Translations under genes and position numbers: made by a program
In this document: positions 36,414 through 47,338 of the stretch, piece after piece
Position numbering within the stretch: position 1 is the stretch's first letter
Layout: every line of letters begins with the position of its first letter
Notes under the pieces: model-generated
Seen by the model: only the letters and a program-made list of their open reading frames with translations
The model's database searches: none
What the model was told of the DNA's origin: nothing
Assembly (NCBI GenBank): GCA_030549205.1
Contig: JAUKTV010000001.1
Span: 930,001 to 994,000, forward strand
DNA from: Apiosordaria backusii
Taxonomy: Eukaryota > Ascomycota > Sordariomycetes > Sordariales > Lasiosphaeriaceae
Direction of reading: 5' to 3'
DNA: 64,000 nucleotides

Positions 36414-36866
36414 TCACCTCAAACACAACCCCATACTCTCATTAACCATCCTCACAACCCCCTCATACCACCCCCACCTCAACCCCTTTTCCACCACCAC
36501 ATCCTCCGCCCTCTCCCTCATCTTCTTTAGCGTCTTCTCGCTCGCCTTCTCCATCTCCTCCTTGACTCTCAACCAGCTCTTCCACCCCCCCCTCGCGTAC
36601 CTCGACCTCTCCCAGTGCATCCTCACCAGCGTCTTGCACACTTTATGCTCCAGCCCCCTCGACCGCGACGCCGCGTGAAAAAACCAAATCGTCCGCCGGA
36701 TCCTCTCCGGGTGGTACTCGCTCAAATTCTTGCGGTCGCGAAAGGCGAGCCGGAGCTGGTCGCGGACGATGTAGCGAGAGGGCTTGGAGTACTGCACCGC
36801 CTGGAGGGCCGCGCGGTAGAGGTGCCGGTAGGAGGTGAGGAGTTCGTGGGTGGTGGGGGGTGTCAT
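36414..36866 (-). CDS. DUF1763-like small LYR-type protein (150 aa)
   Basis: Single-exon gene. The frame is open further upstream, but the protein-like part begins at the ATG at 36866 (MTPPTTHELLTSYRHLYR). The N-terminal helix carries an L-Y-R tripeptide (RHLYRAALQAV) followed by a Tyr/Ser/Arg segment and LRLAFRDRKN, which is the layout of LYR-motif mitochondrial assembly factors. The rest is a strongly basic three-helix type protein with Trp-rich and Arg/Lys-rich segments. I assign it to the fungal DUF1763 family from memory. A role in mitochondrial protein or Fe-S assembly is inferred from the LYR-like layout only. Confidence 0.75.
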   Translation of the reverse strand: MTPPTTHELLTSYRHLYRAALQAVQYSKPSRYIVRDQLRLAFRDRKNLSEYHPERIRRTIWFFHAASRSRGLEHKVCKTLVRMHWERSRYARGGWKSWLRVKEEMEKASEKTLKKMRERAEDVVVEKGLRWGWYEGVVRMVNESMGLCLR

Positions 36867-37488
36867 ATTGACTTTGTGGTATTTAAACAGTGTTAAATTG
36901 ATATGATGGAACCGGGGAATTGTGAAAAAACAAAATGATGAGTCGGAGAATGAGTGAGTGAGTGAGTGAGCGAGTGATGAAGAAATTGTAAGATGAAATC
37001 CAAACAGCTTCAAAAATTCAAGCAATGGGCTCGGTGCACGGGCCACATGATGAACGGTCCCCCTGAGCGACACAACCAGCCAGACTCGACAGGGAATACA
37101 AGATATAATTCATAAAAATCAATCTTCAATCAATAGTTTCAATTGATACATAGAGTGCTATCCCTGCTCTATCCAATGATCCCAAAGGTTGATCCAACAA
37201 CTGTAGTATGTACCACGACTGTATTATACATCCCGCTCCTCCTCTTACCCGCCCCCCAAAAGCCATCTATCTTTAAGAAACAAAAATATCCCTACTCGCT
37301 GAGTGGTGTCATTCTAATCCTACACACCATTTATGCTGAACGTCCTCTTTAGAGGAGCCTTAAACGAGCCTAAAAGCCATACCCAGTGGCCCAGACGATG
37401 AGCAGCGCTCCCGCGCCATCTATATGCAAATCAACCCCCAACCTCACATTCCCACCTCTATTCAAAATGTACTCTTCCTCCTCTTCTT
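36867..37488. other. Intergenic
   Basis: About 620 bp between the DUF1763-like gene start and the sugar porter stop. GAGT tandem repeats (about 36950-36972) lie about 90 bp upstream of the small gene. Nothing else is seen. Confidence 0.5.
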
Positions 37489-39673
37489 TTAATCATCTCT
37501 CTGATCAATGGGTCTGTATTGTCCGCCCGAGCTCGGCTCACCACGGCCCATGATCCTCGACAGCCAACCGCCCAAGCCTCCTCTGTTCTGTTGCCTAGAT
37601 GATTGAGTTTTGGGATCGGCGATTTCGCTGGGAGGGTCGATGTTGAGACCCGGAATAGCATTTCCAGGTCCGAATCTCACCGGGGAGGCACGGCCTCTGA
37701 TGTCAAGAGGAGGAATGGGAGATCCGGAGCGCACAAGCGGATCCGACTCGGCGTGCAAGGCCGGTGTCGAGCTAGCTGGAGTGCCCAGGGCGCGCGTAGC
37801 ATCCCCAAAGAGAACGTCCATATCCTCGAGGCGGACGCCACGGGTTTCGGGGTAAATGAAGTATACTAGAGAAGTTGGTTAGATCGTGGTTCTTAACAAG
37901 CTAAGGGAATTGCGAGACTTACCAACAACGAAACTGACGGCACACCAGAATGCGTGGACGAGATACAATCTCCAGTGGATCCAGTCCTGAAGAATAGGCG
38001 TCATCTGTCCGACCAACCAGTTGAAAGCCCAGTTGGTGGCTGTCGACAAACTGGCACCCTTGGATCGGATCTTGAGAGGAAGAATCTCCGGGGGGTAGAG
38101 CCAAGGGATAGGTCCCCACGAGTACCCAAATGCAGCGTTGTAAATCATGACAAAGATAACAACCATCGTTGGCGTTGATGGGACATCAATGTACAAAAAG
38201 TACGAGATCGACGACAGTGAGAGGACCATCATAACGGCACCCGATAGAAGAATGGGTCTTCGGCCCCAACGGTCCACCATGTACCATGGCGGGATTGTCG
38301 ATAGCAGGTAGGTAATACCGTTGAAACCAGCCATTAGAATGGCGTCATGTCCGACCCATCCAGCTGACTCGAATACCATTGGCGCATAGTATGAGATAAC
38401 GTTGATACCGTTGAGCTGAGCCAGAGCTTGCGCTGACATGGCAATGAAGACTCGAGTACCATACCGCTTAAACATCTCGGCGTATGTGCGCTCGCCTTCC
38501 TGTCGCTGGAGAAGCACATCCATCTTGATGTCACGGAATTCCTCCCGGGCACGGGGATCGTGGATATCACCACCACCATAAAGGTTGGCAATGACCACGA
38601 TACCCTCCTCGTCGTGGTCATGATCCAGAAGCCATCTGAAAGAGGTTAGCGTGAGTCACATGCATGGTGTAAGTGGCATCGACAAACCTTGGTGACTCGA
38701 CAATGATCAAACTCCCGAAGCCAAGGAGACCTCCCATAACGCATTGCATTAAAAGAGGCAGCCTCCACGAAGTGTTGCTCTCAATAAATCCACAAAAGTA
38801 GTCCACCCACACAGAGGTCGTGTATCCAACAATATTGCCAGTGAACTCGATGCAGGCGAGCTGTCCACGGTTATGCGGAGGTGAGATCTCGGACTGGTAT
38901 ACCGGGACAATAGTTGAGAGCATACCAACTCCCAAACCAGCCACAAATCTCCCCGCCATCATCATAGCCATGTTCGTCGCGGAAGTTTGTAGCCCGCCCC
39001 CAACGAAGAAAATCATTGACCCGTACAAGATGGTTTTCCTTCGTCCAATGATATCTCCTATGCGTCCAACACAGAGGGACGATATTAATGCACCAATCTC
39101 CAAAATAGCAACCATCGTTGCTATTTCTGCATTGGAAGGCTGGTGGAAGTACTCCTTGAAATAGGGACCAGTAATGATCCCCGACATTACACCCTGGTCA
39201 TACCCAAAAAGGAACACACCCAAAGACACAAAAATAGAAGTAAAATAAATCAACGGCTTGCCCGTCAGGCCGTGAATGGAACTCGAACTGCCCGTCATGA
39301 TGGCGGCTAGCAGTCGTTCTGCTTTGCTAACGTGACGGTGGGCAGCGGTTGGAATATGGATTGCCTCTTTGCTGATAGCGCCAGCGTAGCGAGAGGACGA
39401 CCGACTTCTGCTGGAAGACGGCTCTTGATATCGGACTTTCTTTTGACTTTTGCGATGACGAGGGTGTCTGGGATGGCGTTTAAGGACACCTGCAAGGGCT
39501 TCGCCGTCGAGTGTCTCGTTTAAGCGCTGGCGTAATGGATCTTCGTCGGCAAGCTGCTCGGCGATGTCGCCTGTGTCGGTCCACGAAGAGTTCCCTGAGT
39601 CGTCCTCCGACTCTGAACTCCCGGGCTCATCAATGAAATGGCCCTGTCGGGGTCGGTTGCTATTATTGCGCAC
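37489..39673 (-). CDS. MFS sugar porter, at least three exons, 5' end unresolved
   Basis: Major facilitator superfamily sugar transporter of the plasma membrane. Exons are 39673 (or 39298)-38688, 38635-37923 and 37865-37489. The introns are 52 bp and 57 bp with gctaacc and ctaacc branch sites. Family landmarks in order: the first membrane helix ending FLFGYDQGVMSG, GRIGDIIGRRK, RFVAGLGVG, a long central loop after ESPRWLL, QLNGINVISYY, DRWGRRP and the C-terminal PETRG. Twelve helices are expected. The tail is Ser/Pro-rich. The first ATG in the frame is at 39298 (MTGSSSS, giving 566 aa). However, about 125 protein-like residues (acidic, then Ser/Arg-rich) precede it without an ATG back to a stop near 39829, so a short upstream exon is likely. 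Substrate unknown. Confidence 0.9.
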
Positions 39674-42600
39674 AGGAAGGGTTCGGAGGGGGATGTTCGA
39701 GGGGAGACGGGTTGAATTTGAAGTTGAAATCTTGTCGGGAATGGGGCTGTTTCGCAGCAGCCTCCGTCTGCAGCAAGTGCAATGGCGGTTGGAGGAAGGA
39801 GAATTGGAGATGTCTGAGTTTTACAGTTGCCGGGTCCGCAAAAGGTGAATACATTCGGTCAGCTGGCTCTTTGATGCAGAAAGCTAAACAACAGAAACTA
39901 GACACGCAGCAGTAGGTATCGGCACGGGTCTGGGTCTCGGATTAGGTTCAAGTCCCCAATAGGAGATGCGGCGGTGGTGTAAGTTGGCACCCTTTGACGC
40001 ACGAGGTCGGGCCCATCTGCCCTGTGAGCGGGCCTCGCAGAGTTGCCAAGCCTCCATCCCGCAAACCAGGGGTCCTAGAAGCGTCCCCGACGTCCCCGCC
40101 TGAGCTTTCGTTGCCTTGTTCAACCGTCTCCGCAACCAACTTTTCATCCTCCTCCCAAAGCACGCCAAGTCACCCTCTCCAATGTCAATCCTGCAAATCG
40201 CTGCTGATACCGGCTGTCGGCACTGAAAAACCCTTGGTCAATCATCATCTTATCACGTTTGACCCATCTGCCCGTTTTAGGGGTTCTTTAACTCGTGGCC
40301 ATCCTGTCATCTTCTTCAACAAGATACTTTGTAGTGCTCATTCTTCACTCACGAGACAGTTTTATTTCATCACGCGGCACTTGTTCTCTCTGAAAACAAC
40401 AACATCTGCTTGACTGGGCAACCCATCATGCTCAAGACCGACGATGACGGGAAAAGATGAAGTTCTGGAGGGGTCAGATGTTTGAAACGTGAAACATCTT
40501 GTTCTCCCCACGCCGTCTGTCCCACGTTCACCATTCTTTTAAAGGCGTGGATGGACGGGTGAGGCGAGATTCCAGCTCGGGAGCTGATGTGTGTGAGGTT
40601 GCGCAAAGCTCGCCTCGAAGCGCTCAGCACTGGCTGCAATCCGGCTCTACCAGGTACGAAGAATTTAACCAACAAGCACCGATGTTTCGGTATTTACGCG
40701 CAGTAGGTCCAGCTGGAATTCTTCGCCGTCATTCTGCTTGAAACAGACTTCGCCGCAGCCAGCATATGTTGGTGATTCAACAATAGCCAACCGAACATCT
40801 ATAACGCAGAGCCGCTCGGTAGGCGCTGACAGACACAGCCATTCTTGTTGAAGTCTTTCTATATCAAACAACTTACTGCAATGCAAGACATGCAACATTA
40901 GGACGAGATTCTGCGAGACTTCCACGCCGCTCCCTTGCATCCGCCCGCGCCCCTAGATTCATCATGCAGAAGCACCCTCCCCGTGTCCGCTATGATGTTC
41001 TCGGGAGACAGGTGACATGGGCTGTCCCAGAAGGGAAGTCGAGAGCATGAATCGTAACTCCAGGGACTGCGGTTCGTCGTCGAGCCCGCACCGTGGATTG
41101 GATCGGACAATTCAATTGAAAGCTGGCCCTGCATGACCGCCGTTGAGATCTGGCGTCATCGAAACACCGCTGAGAAACACAGCAGGCAAACTGACATGTG
41201 GCATCATGAAGTTCGGGGCAATCACAGGCGCTAACCATCGATACAGGGTACGGGAGTCGGCGTTCGTCATACGGTGCAAATGAAACGCTGTGTTCGCACA
41301 AGCTTTGAGATACGAATATATGTAATACAAGCCAGATTGTGGAGTTGAGAAGGGAGGGTACAGTGTACTCCGGAGAGTGGGACTCGAACCGGATATTATT
41401 CTCGGACCGTTATCGAGTTGCCCAACTCGTCCTCCCGACCATGGCATGGTGTAATGATTCCAGAAGCAGGGACGGTTGTTTGTATCCATCGTCGAGTCTG
41501 CCGTTATGAGCCACCCACCTCAGTTGCTTGCTATATGGTATTGGAGACTGGACTGCCCCTCCTGTATCTTATCAATGAACGCGGACGCGAAAAGGCACAG
41601 ACGTTGGCTTAGACGACGCTGTCTTGCAATTATTGATTTCTACAATCAAGAATTGTCTCATAGACTTGTAGTAGGATTAATATCAAGCAAGCGCTTGGAC
41701 CATTCATTTCATGTTCTCCCGCTCTTACAGTACCGCAGTAACCAAATCTTGCCTTGCATGGGACGAAACCGTGGGACTGCAAGTCACATCTCTAGCCGAC
41801 CGAAAACCTTGGTCTGAGGCGTCATCCAGCAGTGGCTTGGACAGGGGTGGGTGAGGTGTTTTCATTGACTGGCGCCCAGACTTTGAATCTCGGAGCAATG
41901 AGAGAAGGCTCCCTCGCGTCCAGCTCATCGTGCATGATGGTGGTCCTTTTGCGTCTCCCTTCACCCATTTTCCATACATAGCTGGCAGTGCCTCTCCGCC
42001 CTTGGCCTCAACGTCCCGGACCACACTTCGATCTGACGCCTCCGCGCCGCCACAGCTTCCGTCATCCTGTCGAGGGCCAAGTCATCGACACAGCCAACAC
42101 TTGAGCCGAATATAGCTCTGCTCGAGAAAGGCCGATAGAGAGGTGGGACAAAGGACAGAAAAATCGGGTTGTATTGTGAATTCAACCGATACCATCATAC
42201 AATCTCGGCTTCCATCAGCACTCGAGCTCTTTGATCAACCGGTTGGCCCCCAATCTGACGGTGATTTTTCCCTTGTCATTTCGCAAGAGGCTGGGGTTTG
42301 GTTCCTGGACAGGCAAGTGCACAAGGGTTCCCAGCCAATCGCGTGTGCGCAACCGAGGTGTGGGCCACCCTTGCGTGCCACCGAAACGGGGCGCGCTGTT
42401 CTGTGTTCCTGCCGCAGAGGGTGAGGTGAGTGGCTCAACAGCGGCTCCCCCAGGCATTGAGTTTTATATTGCGGAGATCCGACTGCTGCCCGCCCGCGCA
42501 GCTCTCGTCGCCTGTTTTCCAGCTTCTCCCCCCATCACCACAGCAATACCTGCGCCACAGCAATTTTCTACCTTAGGAACCGCCTTCGCTCCCAATTACT

Positions 42601-42994
42601 CCGAGTATCGCATTTGCTTTCCAGATCAAAGAAAACTTCTACGACTAGTTCAATCTTTAGCGCATGATTTTCGACAAGAGGAGGACGATCAGTTGACGCG
42701 CGAAAGGAAGAGTGACGCCTACCACAAGGGACGACGAACGAGAGGCTGGGAGTTGCAGCAAGGCTAGGGTCTCCACCGCCAACTATCTGCGATCCTAAGC
42801 CACGACCATCGATCACGGGCGAAAAGGCGGAGAAACACTCAAAAGAGCTCAGAAGCCAATTGTGAGGGACAACTTGTCAATTGCGCAACCTCTCTGGGAG
42901 GGAATACTTACGAGAGGACGTCAACAAACCCTGAAACACCAAGCGCACGACACAGTTTTTACGCGACGGCCGAACATCGCAGGACGACAACACA
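39674..42994. other. Intergenic, no recognised gene
   Basis: The part nearest 39674 is coding-like in the sugar porter frame up to about 39830 and may include its first exon (an ATG lies at 39852-39854, minus). The rest, about 3.1 kb, has no recognised protein. A B-box-like sequence at 41378-41391 was tested as a tRNA and rejected. The last part is promoter and leader of the Chs7-type gene. Confidence 0.45.
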
Positions 42995-44185
42995 ATGGGG
43001 TCAACAAAGTTTGGAAACTTCGAGGTGAGCGCGCACCAGCCTCGAAGCAGGTTTGCGGGGTCAAAACTAACCACGGACTTGGAAATAGGACTTTTGTCGG
43101 GACACAACTCTCCCAGTGTGCAATGTAAGCTATTTTACCAGTCAATGCGCTGGCAGTTTATCTCTTCAATTGCTTACCAGATGACAGGTTCTCTCAAAAA
43201 CCCACAACCAGGATGGAGACTGGGGCGGATGCAAGTTAAGAGGCATTGCGCTGCCAGGCGAGGATCGGTATTTGGGTAACTTGGGTATGTGACTATGGTG
43301 GTGTTGCGCCTTCATGCCTGGGTAGATTTGCTGATATGCGTTTCAGGGTCCATCCTGCTCGCGGGAGTTGCTATCTTTGTCACAATCTACCTCATCCTCC
43401 GATCAGAAAGGAAACGGGCAGCTGTCGGCCGAAGGTCAGTGCATCATCATAGACAAGCCGAGTGTTTGGACAAGAAACTAACTGCGCTGCAGGGAAATGC
43501 AAGTGTTCCTGATTGGCTACCTGCTAGTATCGATAGCCGAAATCTTCTCTGTGGGAGAATTCCCATTGAACGAAGAAGTACGAGTGGTATGTATTGCAAG
43601 TCACTGATTGGGTAGGCGGTTTCGAGCTGACGGCAACTACAGGTCTTCAGTGCTATTCACATTGGTGCAATTGCAGCGACAACATGGCTGCTCTTTATCA
43701 ACGGCATTGTCGGCTACCAGCTCATGGACGATGGCACGATCCTCTCCCTTGCGCTCACGATCGGTTCGGCGCTGGCGTGGCTCATTGGTGTAGGATACAT
43801 CGCTCTCGACACCGGCTACCAGTGGACCACCCAATGGCAGGATAGCCTTGTACCTCCTAACCGCAACATTGCGCTCTACGTCACCTATTTGCTTCTGCCA
43901 CTCATTTGGGTCGTCCTTTTCGTCGTCCTGGAGCTGATCCTCGTCATCAAGGTGCTCGGCGAGAAGAGGCCATTGGTTTTCCTCGGCGCGGCTACTCTCA
44001 GCTTCGCAGTGGGTCAAATCTTTAACTTTGTCGTCAGCCCATACATTTGCAACGGCACGACAGGCGCCATCGATGGATCTTTATTCCAGACATTCTTTAC
44101 CCTGGTTTCAGTTACGCTAGTATGGTTCTTTTGGTCCAGCATTACGGAGGACGACTGGCCGATGCCGGTACAACAGTACCCATAA
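42995..44185 (+). CDS. Chs7-family chitin synthase export chaperone-like membrane protein, six exons
   Basis: Six exons: 42995-43024, 43089-43124, 43188-43284, 43347-43434, 43493-43586 and 43643-44185, giving 295 aa. Every junction has GT-AG ends and keeps the frame. The start MGSTKFGNFEDFC...LPVCN is typical of the Chs7 family (chitin synthase III catalytic subunit/export chaperone family), which acts in the ER to let chitin synthase leave. The protein then shows seven hydrophobic segments: SILLAGVAIFVTIYLIL, QVFLIGYLLVSIAEIF, the IHIGAIAATTWLLFINGIVGYQL region, LALTIGSALAWLIGVGYI, the VTYLLLPLIWVVLFVVLELILV region, LGAATLSFAVGQIFNFVV and the FTLVSVTLVWFFW region. It ends soon after the last helix without the long hydrophilic tail common in Chs7 itself, so it may be a shorter paralog. 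The first exon codes only ten residues. Confidence 0.88.
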
Positions 44186-45381
44186 AGTAATGTTTTTGCA
44201 AACAGCTTTTTGGCATCCATCCATCCAACAAAAAACCTAAACGAAAAAACAAAATCGACGTAACGATTTGAGATACCCGCGCAGTTTTTTAATGACGCAG
44301 CAAGCACACTTTTATGGGAGCAACGGAGTTTTTAAGCGGCTTTTTTTTATTTTTCCTTTGTTTTTCCATGACGCTCTTTTGTTATTTCTATCTGGCTCAT
44401 CCGCCGGCGGTGGTGGGAGGCAAGGGTGGGTGGGCTATTATTGATATCCCTAAGACGAGGAAGGGCGAGGATGGAAGCAATACACAGCGAGCAGCCCACA
44501 TGCACCCCAGCGTGCCAATGCTGGGGTAGGGGTGGGAAGGGACGGAAGGAAAGGATTATGATACCAGGTTTAATATCGATTAACTTCATACGGAGTGCGA
44601 ACCGGCACAAGGAAACAGACAACTCGAAGTGGCGCTGGGGAGGTGAGGGGGGGCGGGGGGGGAACGCAAGTATACTTATTACCTACGATATACCAACCAC
44701 GACAACACCCTGGCACATACACAAAAAGGGGAGGTTGGGCAGAAAAGGAGAAGAAAAGAAAAGTTAATTTGATGTGATGTGATGTGCGATATAAGAGAGA
44801 AAAGATGACGGCGGATTTTTGTGATGAAATGCTGTAATGATGTTGATAATTTTGGGGTAGGCGAGGCGGGCTGATTTAGAAGAAAAGAAGAGGAAGATGT
44901 ATGTCTGTGTTTGAAGTGTGTTTTTTTGACTTTTTTGGCCGGTTGGAGTGAGAGGTGTCGGTGTTGTTGAGAGAAATGGTATATACCCCTATGAGAGTAA
45001 TCGATAGTTAGGTAGGTGGAGAGAATTTGAGGATATATATATATATATTGAAACAGAAGTGTGTGCCATTAACTATCGTGAGTGCTTTGACTGGCTTGAC
45101 CACTACTAAGTATAAAAAAACCAATCATCGATAACGATAGTCAGAAGTAAGAGGATGATACCATATAGTCCCTGACTCCAGTCCAAATTCCCATCATACC
45201 TTAACCAGCTCTGCTTTTGTTGCTTTGCCACACCACATTACGAATACCTCTTTTCCCAAACCCCAAAACCCAAAAACCAATATAACTCCACCAATAATAC
45301 CAGCAAACACACACTTTAGTCTTCATCCTACACAATCACCACCACCACCACCACCACCATTTCTCCTTTCGTTGTCTCCTT
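44186..45381. other. Intergenic between convergent genes
   Basis: 3' flanks of the Chs7-type gene (+) and the cytochrome b561 gene (-). It contains a TATA dinucleotide run near 45034-45050, G-rich tracts near 44640-44665 and a CCA repeat near 45340-45360. No gene seen. Confidence 0.5.
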
Positions 45382-46224
45382 TTAATACTCCCTCAACCCC
45401 AACTTCCCCAACTGCACCCTAGGGTACACCCCAGCAGCAATGAGCACCAACCCCAACGTCACCCCCAGCTTCGACACCCCCAGCTGCGTCTCGACATAGT
45501 CCGTCCACGCCGCGCTCCCCGCCGTCGCGAGCAACAATATCAAAACCCCATACCCTACATACCTATGCCACTTCCACAATTGCTTCGCCTTCTCCTCCCC
45601 TCCCCACACTTTCGGGGTGACATAAATCGTAAACCCAAACAAATACTGCACCAACAACAGCGAGAGTGTCGTCACCCCGAGGTAGGCGTGCACAGAGTGG
45701 AAGTGAGGGAGGGAGTTGACTTGCTTGTTGGTTTCGATTATGACTGTTCCGGAGAGGAAGAGGAGGAAGGAGAGGAGGTGGAGGGAGGCGTGGTATTTGG
45801 CTGCGCGGGATTTGGTCTCGGGGTAGGCTTTGGTGGTAGGTTGGAGGATGAGGATTGCTTGGATGATGATGAAGAGGCCGAGGGATTGGAGGAGCGGGTG
45901 GGGGTTAGGAGGGGGAGGAGGGGCTTGTGGGCGAGGGTGGGGATGTAGATTGAGAGGAGGAGGAGGAGGAGGCCGGCTTGGGTTAGGATGCCGGTTCCTT
46001 TATTGGGGTTAGTTATGGGGGTGTGGTAATGGTGGAAGAAGGGGGAATGACATACCGAGATAGAGGTTGCGGTACATGGGGGAGTGCGGGCGTTGGATTG
46101 CGTCGCCTGGTCGGCCTAGGAGGGGTTCGGATTCGGTTGGTTCTTGGTGTTCTTGTTGTTCGTGAGGGTTGGGAGGAGGAGTTTCTTCCGGTAGGTGCGG
46201 AAGGGGGGAGGTTGAGGAGGCCAT
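45382..46224 (-). CDS. Cytochrome b561-type membrane protein with a one-base frame break
   Basis: Exon 1 (46224-46056) encodes a Pro/Glu-rich N-terminus and MYRNLYLG. The 58-bp intron starts gtatgt, has a ctaac branch site and ends aaag. Exon 2 (45997-45382) encodes the membrane part. Downstream of the break the protein has helices GLFIIIQAILIL, HLLSFLLFLSGTVII, LGVTTLSLLLVQYLFGFTIYV, VGYGVLILLLATAG and LGVTLGLVLIAAGV, with His residues in HPLL, YHASLH, HSVHAYLG and WKWHR that suit heme b ligation. This matches fungal cytochrome b561 (transmembrane electron transfer). The first helix (GILTQAGLLLLLLLSIYI) is in another frame. The two frames join if the C5 run at about 45902-45906 were C6. A variant splice to a later AG would drop helix 1. 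It is either a homopolymer error or a recent frameshift allele. Confidence 0.75.
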
Positions 46225-46705
46225 TTTGACGAAGAGGGTTTTATAAGCGTGAAATTGAGGCGCTGGTGTAATGGTAGATGAGTTTGATGGGTGATGATGC
46301 AAAGGCTGAGGTTAGTGTCGAGCCAGCGATGAAGCCAGACGGCAGTGGCTGGAAGTAGTTTGATGGGCAGCCTGGTTGTTGATATAGACGGTCAAAGTTG
46401 ACCGAGACAAGTTGCGGGGGAAAGCTTCGAAGTAGACGGACAGACGCCACGGACGACAGAACCCAGCTGAAGAGAGCTGGAAGGAAGGCAGTGACGCGGA
46501 CAAGATCGTCGGTTTGTGTTACCCTTTATGCCCCCCCAAAGCTATCGAATATTACCAATCCGGTCACAGGTTGACGGAAGACCATGCATGCAGCACGCCA
46601 GTAGTGAAACTAAATCGGGAGCCACTAGTCAAGCCTCTGCCGTCTCTTTTGAGGGACGCTTCACACTGCAGCCGCGGTAGATGCTTCACAACCAGATGGA
46701 GTCTT

Positions 46706-47180
46706 GACGTTGAGTTAAACTTTCCCCAGAGATATGCTTTGATGGCGCGTCCCTGGTCGGTGATGACGGCACCGAGGCGGCCGAGCTGAGAGACAGCTGC
46801 TGACCAATTGCTTCACCCCGATTTCACAGGCCCCAGTTATGCGGGGTTACCCGTTCGGTCCGGTATCTTATCAATTTGTGCCGCCGTGTGCCGATATGCC
46901 CCGCGTCTCGTTTCTCGAACTTGCTTCCGAGAGGACGGCCGGCGATTGTGGCACTTTCTGTTAGTCACCTCCGGTGCTTGGTATCGAAGAACGTGTCTGG
47001 AAGGGCTAAAGGACCCATTTGTTCGCCTCCATCTCCACTTTCAAAGGCAGGGCTACCGTCGGAGCTGGCCGACTTCCACTCGTTGATCTGGCGGGCCATT
47101 GGGTTTGGGAGGAGGTGGATGGGAGATTGACGTTGGATTTAACGAAACCGTTTCCCAGTCCCTGTGTCATATGCTTTGAT
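46706..47180 (+). repeat. Diverged direct repeat in the allantoicase upstream region
   Basis: The segments 46706-46743 and 47129-47180 share GACGTTG, then TTAAAC/TTTAAC, TTTCCC and finally ATATGCTTTGAT in the same order, with small insertions. They look like an old duplication of a promoter block, spaced about 430 bp apart. Confidence 0.5.
46864..46872 (+). promoter_or_regulatory. Paired GATA site (candidate NIT2/AreA site)
   Basis: TATCTTATC reads GATAAGATA on the other strand, giving two overlapping GATA cores, about 470 bp upstream of the allantoicase ATG. Fungal nitrogen regulators of the NIT2/AreA type prefer paired GATA cores, and purine-catabolic genes are known targets. Binding here is inferred. 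Confidence 0.45.
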
Positions 47181-47338
47181 AACGATTGTTGATACGGCCG
47201 GCATCGGTTGACTGATCAGGTTATAAGTGCACTCTCTGCCGCATTGAGTCGACATATCTCATACTCCTGAAACCTTTCTGTGACTTCCTCTAGCTTACCT
47301 TGCCTCCAACCGGATCTTGCTCTTCTCAATTGACCACC

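Larger units (their letters stand above)
46225..47338. other. Divergent promoter region (cytochrome b561 / allantoicase)
   Basis: About 1.1 kb between two divergently transcribed starts. It holds a paired GATA site and a diverged duplicated element (both listed separately) plus single GATA cores near 47178 and 47191. No gene seen. Confidence 0.55.

Noticed and set aside
36414..37073. Longer 219-aa version of the DUF1763-like protein starting at 37073
   Set aside because: The extra 69 residues are low-complexity Ser/His/Phe sequence, and the family-like start is the ATG at 36866.
39944..39956. GGTTCAAGTCC, a B-box match on the plus strand
   Set aside because: The preceding 70 bp do not form an acceptor or D arm, so no tRNA.
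41361..41445. Possible tRNA on the minus strand (B-box-like GGTTCGAGTCC, D-arm-like hairpin CGAG...CTCG, 6 of 7 acceptor pairs)
   Set aside because: The T-stem 5' side does not pair, no anticodon stem can be formed and the A box is poor. At most a tRNA relic.
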